Shown: positions 15,630-24,232 of the stretch, piece by piece
Layout: the number at the start of each line of letters is the position of its first letter
Position numbering within the stretch: position 1 is the stretch's first letter
NCBI GenBank assembly: GCA_964449175.1
Contig: CAYUYH010000002.1
Span: 1 to 37,632, forward strand
Source: CAYUYH01 sp964449175
GTDB lineage: Bacteria; Planctomycetota; Phycisphaerae; SM23-33
Length of the DNA: 37,632 bases
Direction of reading: 5' to 3'
Notes under the pieces: generated by a model
The model's database searches: none
Told to the model about the DNA's origin: nothing
The model's input: the letters and a program-made list of their open reading frames with translations, nothing else
Made by a program: the position numbers and the translations under genes

Positions 15630-15645
15630 TGGCATGGTGATTGCA
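15630..15645 (+). promoter_or_regulatory. Sigma-54 promoter of the main flagellar operon
   Basis: TGGCATGGTGATTGCA matches the sigma-54 consensus TGGCAYR-N4-TTGCW, with the invariant GG at 15631-15632 and GC at 15643-15644. Transcription should begin near 15656. This also argues against gene starts at or upstream of 15641. Confidence 0.85.
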
Positions 15646-15763
15646 GGGCGTGTTTCCTGTCGGACTGCGCCGCGCCCGCGCTATGTTGCGCGCGGGCGGG
15701 GTCACGGCGCAGGAAGCTCGCTCGCGCAGGGTGCAATTCGCGGAAAGGACGGACGCGTCAGGC

Positions 15764-18484
15764 ATGGCGGCCGAAGAGCAAGACACTCCTCAAGCCGACG
15801 AGCCACAGGCCCAGGGCGACCAGCCGTCGCAGCCTATCATTGATGACTCAGACGTGCGGGCTGCCGACAGGCCGGTCGCCCCGCCCGACGACAAGGGCGA
15901 CGAGCAGCCGGTCGAGCAGACTGAGCAGGCCGACTCCACCGGCCAGGAGCAAGCCGACGCGCCGAGCGACCAGACCCGCGAGACTGAGCAGGCCGACCCT
16001 GCCGAGCCCCAAGACGCAGAGCCCGTCGCCGAGGAAGCCGCCGCCCCGGCCGAGGAGCCCAACGGCGCGGCCAACGAGACGAGCGCCGAGCAGCCCGCCG
16101 ACCAGACAGCCACCGACGATGCCGCCCAGGTGGAACCGGCTGCTTCGACAGACGAAGCGGCCCGGCAGCCAGGCGAGTCGCCCGCCCCCGCCGAACCGAC
16201 CCAGCAGATCCCGGCCACTGTCTCGAAGTTGGCTGAGATCGTCGGCAAGCTGTCGCCGGTCAATCTCCTGCTGGTGCTCAACTCCGTGCTGATCCTCTTT
16301 GCTGTGGGCGGGCTGTTCTACCTGTTGTTGAGCAAGCCATCCCAGCCGATGACGCCGCGCGGCGCCCGCGCCGCCACCACCGCCCTGCAACAGACTTCCC
16401 CCGATGGGCCGACAGTCCGTCACTCCGGCGACGACAACGCTACCCTTAGCTGGGCGGATGCCGAGGGCCTGTACGAGCAGGGCGACTACGAGTCGGCCCT
16501 GGCCGGCTTCGTCAACCTGGCCAGACAAATCCGTTCTGTCCCGTCGGAGGACTTGCTCCGCGACTTGTTCGACCTCCGCGTGGCCCAATGCCTTGGGCAA
16601 TTGGGCGAGGGGGACGAAGCCAGCCTGACATTCCTTCGCCTTGCCTCCAGCGGCTCGGCGATCATCGCCGCGGTGGCCGACTACGAGCAGGCGAGCATCG
16701 ACCTGACCGCCGGCCGACACGCGCAGGGCCGAATCCGCGCCTATTCCGCCGTCGCCCACCTGGCCTCGCTGGAGGCGCCCTGCCCGCTCCAGAGAGACTG
16801 CGACTATCTGGTCGCGCGAATACTCACCCAACAGGTGCTGGGCTATCTCAACGCCGACAGCGCCGTCACCTGGCGCGACCCAGCCCCCTACGACCCGTTC
16901 GCCGGCAAGGCCCCCGCCCAGCTTCGACAGATGCTGCGTCAGGGTGCGGCCCCGCCCGCCAAGGCGGCGCTGGGCGCGATGGTGTGGAAGGTGGAAGCAG
17001 GCCCGGCGGAGGGCCGATGGATTGCCGCCTGCATCCGAGCGCCTGTCGAGGATCTGCTCCAGCGGTTCAGCTCCGAGTCGGGCGTGGCCGTCGAGTGGGT
17101 CTCGACGGCGCCGCTCGTCAGGCGCCGCGCGATCAGCCTGCACCTTGAGGGCGTCTCGCAGCAGCGGCTGGCGGAGGTGGCCTGCGGCATGGCCGGGCTG
17201 GTTGCCCGCTTCACCGGCGAGAGCATCGCGGTCCACGACCCCCAGGCGTGCGACAGCCTCGCCCAGCAGCGCGAACTGCTGATGGCCGAGGCGGAATCGT
17301 GCTGGCGGCGGTTCTTCATACGCTATCCGGCAGACCAGCGCACGGCGACGGGCCACTTCGTGGTGGCCGTCATGCACGATGCCTCCGGCGACAAGGCCAA
17401 CGCACTGACCCAATACCAATACGTCGCCGCCCAGTTCGACAAGCACCCCGTCGCCCCGCTCGCGCTGCTCCAGGCGGCCAAGCTCAGGATATCCCTGCGC
17501 GACTACAGCGGCGCGCGGACCGACCTGCTGGCCTTGATGGACCGCTACCCGGAAGCCGGACGGTCCGAGGAGGTGTACCTGCGCCTCGGACAGGCCACCG
17601 CCGAGACAGGCCTGACCGACGAGGCCATCCGCATATTCAAGAGGCTGTATTACCTTGATCTCTCGGCCGCGTCGAAGCGCCAGGCGGCGTTCTACCTCGG
17701 ACAGTGCCACTACCGCTCCGGGCGGTACAAGGAGGCGGTCGCCTGGCTGAGTCGCTACGCCGAGACCGCCGACGCCAAGACCGACGACAACGCTGCGGCC
17801 GCGCAACTGATGCTGGGCGATTCGGCTATGACCGCCGGAGACCTGAAGCTCGCGGAGAAGGCCTTCGCCGCGGCCAACAACTGCCAGCCTACGCCGTACC
17901 AGCGCGCCGAGGCGCTGCTGGGCGCCGCCGAGGCAGGCGCCCGCGGGCAGAAGCCGCTTGAGACGCTTGCGGCGCTCAAGCTGCTCGAAGGCCGACCGCT
18001 CACCGACCGCCAAACGTACAAGCGGCTGACCTTCACCGCCGGAGCGTATGCCTCGATGGGCCTGGAAGATCGCGCCGTCAGCTACCTCCGCAACCGAATC
18101 CAACTGATCGGCGACCTCCAGACGCGAGCCCTGCTGGTGATGGAGCTGGCCCGCTACTACGTCGAGCAAGGCCAGCTCGACAGCGCCCACGCCGCGCTGA
18201 CGGAGATCCTGGCCAAGATCGAGCCCGGGCGGGAGGCCTCCCTGGCCGCCTGCGAGCTGGCCGACGTGTGCATCAAGATGGGCAAGGCGGATCAAGCCGT
18301 CGCCGTCCTCGCCGAGACGCTCAAAGGTCCGTGCGATAAGGGCCTGCGGAACAGGGCGATGGAGACGCTGGCGTTGGCGAGGGTCTATCAGAAGCAGTAC
18401 CGCGCCGCGGCCGACGCCTTCACAGAGGTGGCCATACACAGGGCGGCCGCGGACGACAAACCGCAGGAGGGCCAGGGCAAATGA
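15764..18484 (+). CDS. Membrane-anchored TPR protein with acidic N-terminus and STN-like domain
   Basis: A 906-residue protein. Residues 1-165 are an acidic, Pro/Glu/Ala/Gln-rich low-complexity cytoplasmic tail. One membrane helix spans ~166-190 ('LLLVLNSVLILFAVGGLFYL'). The rest would be outside the inner membrane: TPR-like repeats (~220-360), a segment at ~429-485 ('EDLLQRFSSESGVAVEWVS', 'ISLHLEGVSQQRLAEVACGM') resembling the STN/secretin N-terminal fold, and many TPR-like repeats (~500-890, e.g. 'LRLGQATAETGLTDEAIRIF'). The ATG at 15764 lies downstream of the predicted transcription start. It is the first gene of the flagellar operon and overlaps the next gene by ATGA. Function unknown; a periplasmic scaffold for the flagellar basal body is an inference. 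Confidence 0.75.
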   Translation: MAAEEQDTPQADEPQAQGDQPSQPIIDDSDVRAADRPVAPPDDKGDEQPVEQTEQADSTGQEQADAPSDQTRETEQADPAEPQDAEPVAEEAAAPAEEPNGAANETSAEQPADQTATDDAAQVEPAASTDEAARQPGESPAPAEPTQQIPATVSKLAEIVGKLSPVNLLLVLNSVLILFAVGGLFYLLLSKPSQPMTPRGARAATTALQQTSPDGPTVRHSGDDNATLSWADAEGLYEQGDYESALAGFVNLARQIRSVPSEDLLRDLFDLRVAQCLGQLGEGDEASLTFLRLASSGSAIIAAVADYEQASIDLTAGRHAQGRIRAYSAVAHLASLEAPCPLQRDCDYLVARILTQQVLGYLNADSAVTWRDPAPYDPFAGKAPAQLRQMLRQGAAPPAKAALGAMVWKVEAGPAEGRWIAACIRAPVEDLLQRFSSESGVAVEWVSTAPLVRRRAISLHLEGVSQQRLAEVACGMAGLVARFTGESIAVHDPQACDSLAQQRELLMAEAESCWRRFFIRYPADQRTATGHFVVAVMHDASGDKANALTQYQYVAAQFDKHPVAPLALLQAAKLRISLRDYSGARTDLLALMDRYPEAGRSEEVYLRLGQATAETGLTDEAIRIFKRLYYLDLSAASKRQAAFYLGQCHYRSGRYKEAVAWLSRYAETADAKTDDNAAAAQLMLGDSAMTAGDLKLAEKAFAAANNCQPTPYQRAEALLGAAEAGARGQKPLETLAALKLLEGRPLTDRQTYKRLTFTAGAYASMGLEDRAVSYLRNRIQLIGDLQTRALLVMELARYYVEQGQLDSAHAALTEILAKIEPGREASLAACELADVCIKMGKADQAVAVLAETLKGPCDKGLRNRAMETLALARVYQKQYRAAADAFTEVAIHRAAADDKPQEGQGK

Positions 18485-19245
18485 CCAGGTGGATGCTCAT
18501 CCTGGCCCTTGTCGTCGCCCCGGCCACGTGCCTTGCCGCCGAGGCGACCAGCCAGCCCGCGCCGGCGGCCACCGCCGAACTGAACGATGGGATACGGCGG
18601 CTCCTCCGCACCTCCAGCCAGGCGCCCCAGGAGCAGGACGAAGGCGCCGCCGCCCTTCAGCGGGCAATCGAACAGCTCCGCTCCATCGAGATCGCGCCGA
18701 AGCGGCAGCCCCAGGCCGCCACCCAGCCGGCGGCAATGCCGGGCGCGCGGGCAACGACCCAGCCAGGGCGTCAGCCGTCCGACGCAGCCTCCGACCCGAT
18801 CGTGCTGGCCACGCTGAGAAGGCTGGGCGCCGGCAGGGCGGTCGATCCGGTCCTCGTCGCCGACGAGCTGTTCGCCGACGGGCAGTTGGAAGTAGCCGGC
18901 GCGTTCTACGAGGCGGCGCTGCTGCGAAGCCAGGGCGACGACGACCTGGCCTGGGCGCTGTTCCAACTGGGCAACTGCCGCCGCAAGTCCGATCCCCTGG
19001 CCGCCAAGCAGGCCTACACCGAGCTGGCGGCCAAGTGCCCCGACTGCCCGTGGGCCCAGGCCGCTGCCATGCGACTCAAGCTGATCGAGTGGGCCGAGGT
19101 CAACAAGCCGCTGGACGCGCTGGCCGAGGCGAAGTCCGCCGTGCGGAACGGCGCCGCTCGCCCGCGGCCGCAGACGCAGCCGGCCAAGGAGAACGAACCC
19201 GCCGCGGCATCCGGCACGGAAGGAAACACTGTAGCCAAGAGATGA
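18481..19245 (+). CDS. Secreted TPR-like protein
   Basis: A 254-residue protein with a clear signal peptide (residues 1-20, ending 'CLAAEA'). A long low-complexity part follows with repeated Gln-Pro-Ala ('ATSQPAPAA', 'AATQPAAMPG', 'ATTQPGRQP'). One or two TPR-like units lie at ~130-225 ('VADELFADGQLEVAGAFYEAAL', with a further helix pair 'AWALFQLGNCRRKSDPLAAK'), then another QPA-rich tail. The start overlaps the previous gene (ATGA at 18481) and the end overlaps the next regulator (ATGA at 19242), showing tight coupling. It probably works with the larger TPR protein in the periplasm. It is not a recognised universal flagellar protein. Confidence 0.75.
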   Translation: MTRWMLILALVVAPATCLAAEATSQPAPAATAELNDGIRRLLRTSSQAPQEQDEGAAALQRAIEQLRSIEIAPKRQPQAATQPAAMPGARATTQPGRQPSDAASDPIVLATLRRLGAGRAVDPVLVADELFADGQLEVAGAFYEAALLRSQGDDDLAWALFQLGNCRRKSDPLAAKQAYTELAAKCPDCPWAQAAAMRLKLIEWAEVNKPLDALAEAKSAVRNGAARPRPQTQPAKENEPAAASGTEGNTVAKR

Positions 19246-20621
19246 GCGAGAAGGTCCATCAAAACGTGTTGATCGTCGATCGCGACGACGACTCGACCAG
19301 GCTGATCCTGGAAGTCCTGGCCGAGGCGGGCATCCGCGGGACGGTCGCCGCCGGCTGCGACGCCGCGGGCAAGCTGCTCGGCCAGACGCCGTGGGACCTG
19401 GTCATCCTCGATGCACAGGCCGCCGGCGACGCCTTCGCTGCGCTCGAGCGGATCAAGGAAGACTGCCCCGAGCTGCCGGTGGTGATGATCATCAGCGAGG
19501 CGTCGGTGGACCTGGCGGTGCAGGCCGTGCGGCGCGGGTTCCGCGACGTCCTGCCCAAGCCGCTGGACCGCGGCCGGCTTGAGGAGCTGCTGGCCGCGGC
19601 GCTGCCCAACCGGCCCGTCGCTCTGGCCGCCGCCGACGGCGAGGACCGCCGCTGCCTCTACCAGATCGCTGGGCGGAGCCGGAAGCTGCTGGAGGCGATG
19701 GAGCTGGCCAGCAAGGCCGCCCCGACTACCGCGTCGCTGCTGATCACCGGCGAGAGCGGCACGGGCAAGGAGCTGATCGCCTACCACGTCCACCGCAACA
19801 GCAGCCGCAGCCGCGGACCCTACGTCCACGTCAACTGCGCCGCGCTGAGCGAGTCGCTGTTGGAGAGCGAGCTGTTCGGTCACGAGCGCGGGGCGTTCAC
19901 CGGCGCGGTCTCGCAGAGGAAGGGCCGATTCGAGCGCGCGCACGGCGGCACGCTGCTGCTCGACGAGATCAGCGAGACGACGCCGCGCCTCCAGGCCGAA
20001 CTGCTCCGCGTGCTGGAGCAGCAGGACTTCGAGCGGCTTGGCGGCAGCGAGCCGGTCCGCGTGAACGTTCGCGTGGTGGCCACCTCCAACCGCCGGCTCG
20101 CCGAGCAGGTCGCCGCCGGACGGTTCCGCGAGGACCTGTACTACCGCATCGCGGGCATCATGGTCACCGTCCCGCCGCTGCGAGAGCGCGCCGAGGACAT
20201 CCCCGAGCTGGTGTGGCACTTCGTGAACCTCCACGCCAGGGAGGTCCGCCGAAGGATCGACCGCCTGGACGATGAGATGCTGGGGCGGTTCCGCGAGTAC
20301 CACTGGCCCGGCAACGTCCGCCAGCTCCGCAACGTCGTCCGCGCGGCGCTGATCCTCGGCGACGGGCCGACGCTGTCGCTGGAGGGCGTCCCGTCGCTGG
20401 TCGGCCAACTCGACAGCCCGCCGCCGCGGACGCCCCCGACCGGCCCGCTGAGTCTGGAGCTGCTCGAGCGGCAGGCGATATTCGAGGCCTTGCGCCGCAC
20501 CAACAGCCACCAGGCCAAGGCGGCAAGAATCCTGGGCATCTCCGACAGAACGCTGCGCGAGAAGCTCCGGCGGTACCGTCGCCAGACACAGACGCAGCAA
20601 GCAGAGGAGGTGGCATCGTGA
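19242..20621 (+). CDS. Sigma-54-dependent response regulator (NtrC/FlbD-type)
   Basis: A 459-residue protein. The receiver (residues ~8-118) is complete: acidic pocket D13/D15/D16, phospho-acceptor D57 in 'DLVILDAQ', serine at 85 and lysine K106 in 'LPKPLD'. The AAA+ domain has Walker A 'GESGTGKE', 'GHERGAFTGA' (sigma-54 contact), 'GTLLLDEISE' and 'FREDLYYRIAGI'. A Fis-type HTH ends the protein ('QAKAARILGISDRTLREKLR'). Known: FlbD, FlgR and FleR use this architecture to switch on middle or late flagellar genes, and some respond to basal-body assembly. Its position inside the operon it may control, before flgB, implies feedback. No histidine kinase gene is adjacent. The stop overlaps the flgB GTG. 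Confidence 0.92.
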   Translation: MSEKVHQNVLIVDRDDDSTRLILEVLAEAGIRGTVAAGCDAAGKLLGQTPWDLVILDAQAAGDAFAALERIKEDCPELPVVMIISEASVDLAVQAVRRGFRDVLPKPLDRGRLEELLAAALPNRPVALAAADGEDRRCLYQIAGRSRKLLEAMELASKAAPTTASLLITGESGTGKELIAYHVHRNSSRSRGPYVHVNCAALSESLLESELFGHERGAFTGAVSQRKGRFERAHGGTLLLDEISETTPRLQAELLRVLEQQDFERLGGSEPVRVNVRVVATSNRRLAEQVAAGRFREDLYYRIAGIMVTVPPLRERAEDIPELVWHFVNLHAREVRRRIDRLDDEMLGRFREYHWPGNVRQLRNVVRAALILGDGPTLSLEGVPSLVGQLDSPPPRTPPTGPLSLELLERQAIFEALRRTNSHQAKAARILGISDRTLREKLRRYRRQTQTQQAEEVAS

Positions 20622-20974
20622 GCGAGCCCAACACGATCAGTGGATTGCAGTCTGCCCTGCGGGCGTCGGCGCTCCAGGGCAAGGTCATCGCCAACAACAT
20701 CGCGAACCTCAACACACCCGGCTTCAGGCGGAGCGAGCTGGACTTCCAGCGGGCGCTGTCGATGGCCATGGCCTCGCCGCGGGCGCTGGAGCCGGCCGAA
20801 CTGGCCAGGGCCATCATCCAGCCGCGGTCCACGCCGGTCGACGCCAAGGGCAACGACGTCAGCCTCGACAAAGAGGTCGGCGAGATGATCAAGAACTCCG
20901 CGGCCTACAAGACGTACATGCGCATCCTGCGGAAGCTGTACAGCCAGATGGAGTTCGCCATCAAGGGCGAATAG
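20618..20974 (+). CDS. flgB: Flagellar proximal rod protein FlgB
   Basis: A 118-residue rod subunit. The N-terminal 'ANNIANLNTPGF' motif (residues 25-36) is diagnostic of flagellar rod/hook proteins, and the short length with the end '..YKTYMRILRKLYSQMEFAIKG' is typical of FlgB. It starts with GTG overlapping the stop of the regulator (GTGA). It assembles in the periplasm above the MS ring after export by the flagellar type III system. flgC and fliE follow in the conserved order. Confidence 0.95.
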   Translation: MSEPNTISGLQSALRASALQGKVIANNIANLNTPGFRRSELDFQRALSMAMASPRALEPAELARAIIQPRSTPVDAKGNDVSLDKEVGEMIKNSAAYKTYMRILRKLYSQMEFAIKGE

Positions 20975-20987
20975 GGAGGCAAGGGCA

Positions 20988-21395
20988 ATGGACATAACCA
21001 AGGCGGCTTCATCAGTGGACATCGCGGTAAGCGGTCTTCAGGCTGAATCGCTTCGGCTGAACGTGATATCCGCGAACATCGCCAACGCGAACACGTCGCG
21101 CACGGACTCGGGGCTTCCGTATCGCCGCAAGGACGTGATCTTCTCGACGGTGATGGACAGCCTCTGCGGCGTGACGAGCAAACAGGTGATCGAGGACACC
21201 TCCACCGACTTCAACGAGACGTACCTTCCCGGCCATCCGCAAGCGGACGAGAACGGGTGGGTCATGATGCCCAACGTGGACCTGCCGGTGGAGATGATGA
21301 ACCTGATGGTGGCGTCGAGGGCCTACCAGGCCAACGCCTCCGTCCTGAACAGATACCAGCAGATGGTGGACATAACACTGGAGCTGCTTCGCTAG
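20988..21395 (+). CDS. flgC: Flagellar proximal rod protein FlgC
   Basis: A 135-residue rod protein with 'SANIANANTSRT' (residues 28-39) and the C-terminal signature 'VEMMNLMVASRAYQANASVL' shared by rod and hook proteins. A GGGAGG ribosome site lies just upstream of the ATG. It is expected to form the proximal rod with FlgB, FlgF and FliE; flgF and flgG are not in this window. Confidence 0.95.
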   Translation: MDITKAASSVDIAVSGLQAESLRLNVISANIANANTSRTDSGLPYRRKDVIFSTVMDSLCGVTSKQVIEDTSTDFNETYLPGHPQADENGWVMMPNVDLPVEMMNLMVASRAYQANASVLNRYQQMVDITLELLR

Positions 21396-21410
21396 CAGCA
21401 GGAGCGAGAG

Positions 21411-21719
21411 ATGTCAGGCATAAACCCGATATCCGGCCAGGTCCCGGCGATTCAGCTAGGCGGCGCCGGCCAGCACGGCGGCAAGGCGGGCCCGCTGGCG
21501 GGCAAGTTCTCCCAGGCGATCGGCGAATACGTCAACAACGTCGACGCCGACCAGCAGGCCTCGACCGCGGCGATCGAGGACCTGCTGTCCGGGCGATCAC
21601 AAGACCCGCTGCCCGTGGTGGCGGCGATGGCCAAGGCCGACCTGAGCTTCAAGCTGCTCATGGGCGTCAGGAACAAGGTCATCGAGGCCTACAAGCAGAC
21701 CATCAACATGCAGATATGA
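21411..21719 (+). CDS. fliE: Flagellar hook-basal body adaptor FliE
   Basis: A 102-residue protein of FliE length. The second half ('DPLPVVAAMAKADLSFKLLMGVRNKVIEAYKQTINMQI') matches the FliE C-terminal helices that join the MS ring to the rod. AGGAG precedes the ATG. The flgB-flgC-fliE-fliF order is the canonical one. Confidence 0.93.
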   Translation: MSGINPISGQVPAIQLGGAGQHGGKAGPLAGKFSQAIGEYVNNVDADQQASTAAIEDLLSGRSQDPLPVVAAMAKADLSFKLLMGVRNKVIEAYKQTINMQI

Positions 21720-21741
21720 CAGCTGCGCGCGAGGCTGACAA

Positions 21742-23241
21742 GTGGCCGAGATGCTGAACAACCTGCGAGAGATCTGGCGACGGACGTCCCTGGTCCAGCG
21801 CGCGGTGCTGCTTGCGGTGCTGCTTGGCTGCGGCGGGGCTGCTGCGATGCTGATCGGCTGGGCACGCCAGCCAAGCATGGCGATGCTCTACAGCGGCCTG
21901 TCGACGGAAGAGGCCGCCGCCATCGTGGAGAGAATCCGCGATGAGGGCGTGCCCTACGAGTTGAAGGCCGGCGGCACGGCCGTCTACGTGCCGGAGCAGA
22001 AGGTCTACCCCATGCGGCTGCTGCTGGCCGGGCAGGGCCTGCCGACAGGCGACCAGGCGGGTTATCGAATCCTCGACGACGAGAAGATCGGCGCCAGCCC
22101 GTTCATCCAGCGCGTCAACTACAACCGCGCGATCGAAGGCGAGCTCAGCAAGACCATCCAGACGCTCCAGGGCGTCGCCTCCGCCCGCGTGCATGTGGTC
22201 AGGCCGGAGGCCACGCTGTTCTCCGGGCAGGAGAAGGAGGCCTCGGCCTCGGTCGTGCTGAAGCTGCACGCCGGCAGGCGGCTGGGGCCGGGCAGCGTAT
22301 CGGCGATCGTTCACCTTGTGGCCGGCGCCGTGGAAGGCCTGAAGCCGGAGAAGGTCGTGGTCGTGGACAGCGCGAACAACCTTCTCTCGGCCGGGGGCGA
22401 AGACGACGTAGCCAAGAAGGCCGGCTCGTTCCTCGACTACAAGAGCCAGGTCGAGCAGTACCTCGCCGGCAAGGCCGAGGACATGCTGGCCGCGGCGCTC
22501 GGGCCGAACCGCGCGTCGGTCCGCGTCCATGCCGTCATCGAGACGTCCACCATGGAGGAGACCGTGGAGACGTACGATCCCGCAAACAGGGTCGTCGCCA
22601 AGGAAGAGACGAAGAATCGCTCGATCTCCGGCGCCGCCGACACCACAGGCGGCACGCCGAGCAAGGAGACCGAGAAGAGCTCCACCACCGAGTACCTGGC
22701 CAGCCTGACACGCCGTCGCCAGGAGAGCCTCCCCGGCAAGATTCAGTCCATCACCGTCGCCGCCCTGGTGGACCTCTCGCCGGCGGAGCAGGCTGGAGGC
22801 AAGGAAGGCGCCGCTCCGGAGAAGGTCATGACAGTCGAGGGCGTCACCGAGATCATCCAGAAGGCCCTGGGACTGCCCGACGCCACCGGCATCACCGTCC
22901 AGGAGACCAGCTTCTACCACCCCGCGCCGGCCGAGGCCGCCGAGGCGTCCGACGGATGGTTCACGAAGGACTTCATGCTCGAGATGGGCAGGCGGCTGTC
23001 GCTGGCCGTGCTGGTGGTGGGGGCGCTGATCACACTGAAGGTGCTGGGCGGCTCGCGCAAGGCCGCGGCCAGCGCCGCCGCGGCGCTGGAGGGCGAGGCC
23101 GCCGGGCAGAACCTCCTGCCCGCGGGCGCCGGCGCCGACGCCGAGCAGTTGCGAGCGAAGATAACCAACGCCCTCCAGAGCAACCCCGAAGAGGTCAAGC
23201 GGTTGTTCCTGAGCTGGGTCGACAGCGACAAGGGAGCGTAG
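21742..23241 (+). CDS. fliF: Flagellar MS-ring protein FliF
   Basis: A 499-residue membrane protein. The first helix is at ~19-40, the ring-building domains follow ('MAMLYSGLSTEEAAAIV', 'RVNYNRAIEGELSKTIQTL', then 'VASARVHVVRPE'), a low-complexity Glu/Thr/Ser linker spans ~285-320, and the second helix is at ~415-435 ('LAVLVVGALITLKVLGG'). The short cytoplasmic tail is the FliG-binding part ('EQLRAKITNALQSNPEEVKRL'). The GTG at 21742 has GAGG seven bases upstream; an ATG three codons later is also possible. It is somewhat shorter than the ~550-residue enterobacterial protein. Confidence 0.95.
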   Translation: MAEMLNNLREIWRRTSLVQRAVLLAVLLGCGGAAAMLIGWARQPSMAMLYSGLSTEEAAAIVERIRDEGVPYELKAGGTAVYVPEQKVYPMRLLLAGQGLPTGDQAGYRILDDEKIGASPFIQRVNYNRAIEGELSKTIQTLQGVASARVHVVRPEATLFSGQEKEASASVVLKLHAGRRLGPGSVSAIVHLVAGAVEGLKPEKVVVVDSANNLLSAGGEDDVAKKAGSFLDYKSQVEQYLAGKAEDMLAAALGPNRASVRVHAVIETSTMEETVETYDPANRVVAKEETKNRSISGAADTTGGTPSKETEKSSTTEYLASLTRRRQESLPGKIQSITVAALVDLSPAEQAGGKEGAAPEKVMTVEGVTEIIQKALGLPDATGITVQETSFYHPAPAEAAEASDGWFTKDFMLEMGRRLSLAVLVVGALITLKVLGGSRKAAASAAAALEGEAAGQNLLPAGAGADAEQLRAKITNALQSNPEEVKRLFLSWVDSDKGA

Positions 23242-23244
23242 CAG

Positions 23245-24231
23245 GTGGTGCTCACGGGAAAGCAGAAGGCGGCGATGTTGCTGATGAGCCTTGATCCGGC
23301 CACGGCTGCGGACCTGCTGCGCTCAGCCGACCAGAAGGTGCTCACCGAGATTGCCGCCGAGTTGGCCTACCTGGAGTCCATCGGCGCCGACAAGGCGCAG
23401 GCAGCGAAGGCGACGGCACAGGAGTTCTTCGGCAAGCTCGGCAGCGGCGGCGGGGGCGAGGGCGTGTTCGTTCGCAACATGCTCGAGCAGGTGCTGGGCA
23501 AGGACAAGTCCAAGGAGGCGCTGACCAAGGTCCGCGCGATGGTCCAGCAGCGCGACCCGTTCTCGGCGGTCCGCTCGGCCGAGACGGCTGACATATTCCG
23601 CGCGATCTCCGGCGAAAGCGCCCAGGTGGTCGCGATAGTCCTGGGCGAGCTGCCCGCCAAGAAGAGCGCGGCGCTGCTGAACATGCTGGCCGAGCAGCTT
23701 CGGATCGAGGTGGTGGGCAAGCTGGCGACCGGCGTCTCAGCCCCGGGCGAGGTCCGCCTGCGCATCGCGGGCACACTCCGCGCACGCCTGCAAGCCTCCA
23801 CCGCCGAGGGCGGCGCCGCCGGAGGCGAGGAGAACCTCCGCAAGGTGGCCATGCTGCTGCGCGACCTGGAGGCCGAGCCGCGCAACAAGACGCTCGAAGG
23901 CATCGCCCAGCGCGACAAGGAGACGGCCGACGCTGTCTCCAAGCTCATGGTCATCTGGGAGGACATCCCGCTGGTACTCTCGCGAAGCCTCCAGGAAGGC
24001 CTGCGTCAGGCCGAGGCACGCCAGCTCGCACTGGCCATCAGGGACGCGGACGAGCGGATCATCGCCAAGATCCGCGAGAACCTCTCCGAGCGGGCCGTCG
24101 CCGCGCTGGACGAAGAGGCCGAGCTGCTCAGCGCTCCCAAACAGACTGAAATAGCAGAAGCGCGGGAGGCAATCCTGCAACTGCTACGCGACATGAACGC
24201 AGCCGGCAACCTGCGGTGGGAGGAATCCTGA
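23245..24231 (+). CDS. fliG: Flagellar motor switch protein FliG
   Basis: A 328-residue cytoplasmic C-ring protein of normal FliG length. It opens with 'LTGKQKAAMLLMSLDPATAADLL', continues with the middle domain 'SAQVVAIVLGELPAKKSAALLNML' (the usual EHPQ is replaced by ESAQ), and ends with the torque-generating domain 'LSRSLQEGLRQAEARQLALA' through 'IIAKIRENLSERAVAAL'. It starts at a GTG after GGGAG; a second GTG follows immediately. It links the MS ring to the stator proteins encoded further down. Confidence 0.94.
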   Translation: MVLTGKQKAAMLLMSLDPATAADLLRSADQKVLTEIAAELAYLESIGADKAQAAKATAQEFFGKLGSGGGGEGVFVRNMLEQVLGKDKSKEALTKVRAMVQQRDPFSAVRSAETADIFRAISGESAQVVAIVLGELPAKKSAALLNMLAEQLRIEVVGKLATGVSAPGEVRLRIAGTLRARLQASTAEGGAAGGEENLRKVAMLLRDLEAEPRNKTLEGIAQRDKETADAVSKLMVIWEDIPLVLSRSLQEGLRQAEARQLALAIRDADERIIAKIRENLSERAVAALDEEAELLSAPKQTEIAEAREAILQLLRDMNAAGNLRWEES

Positions 24232-24232
24232 G

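Larger units (their letters stand above)
15401..15763. other. Control region of the flagellar operon
   Basis: No gene is seen in this 360-base stretch. In order it holds the terminator of the FleQ-like gene, a pair of direct repeats that may be activator sites, a sigma-54 promoter and a leader of about 108 bases. Confidence 0.7.
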
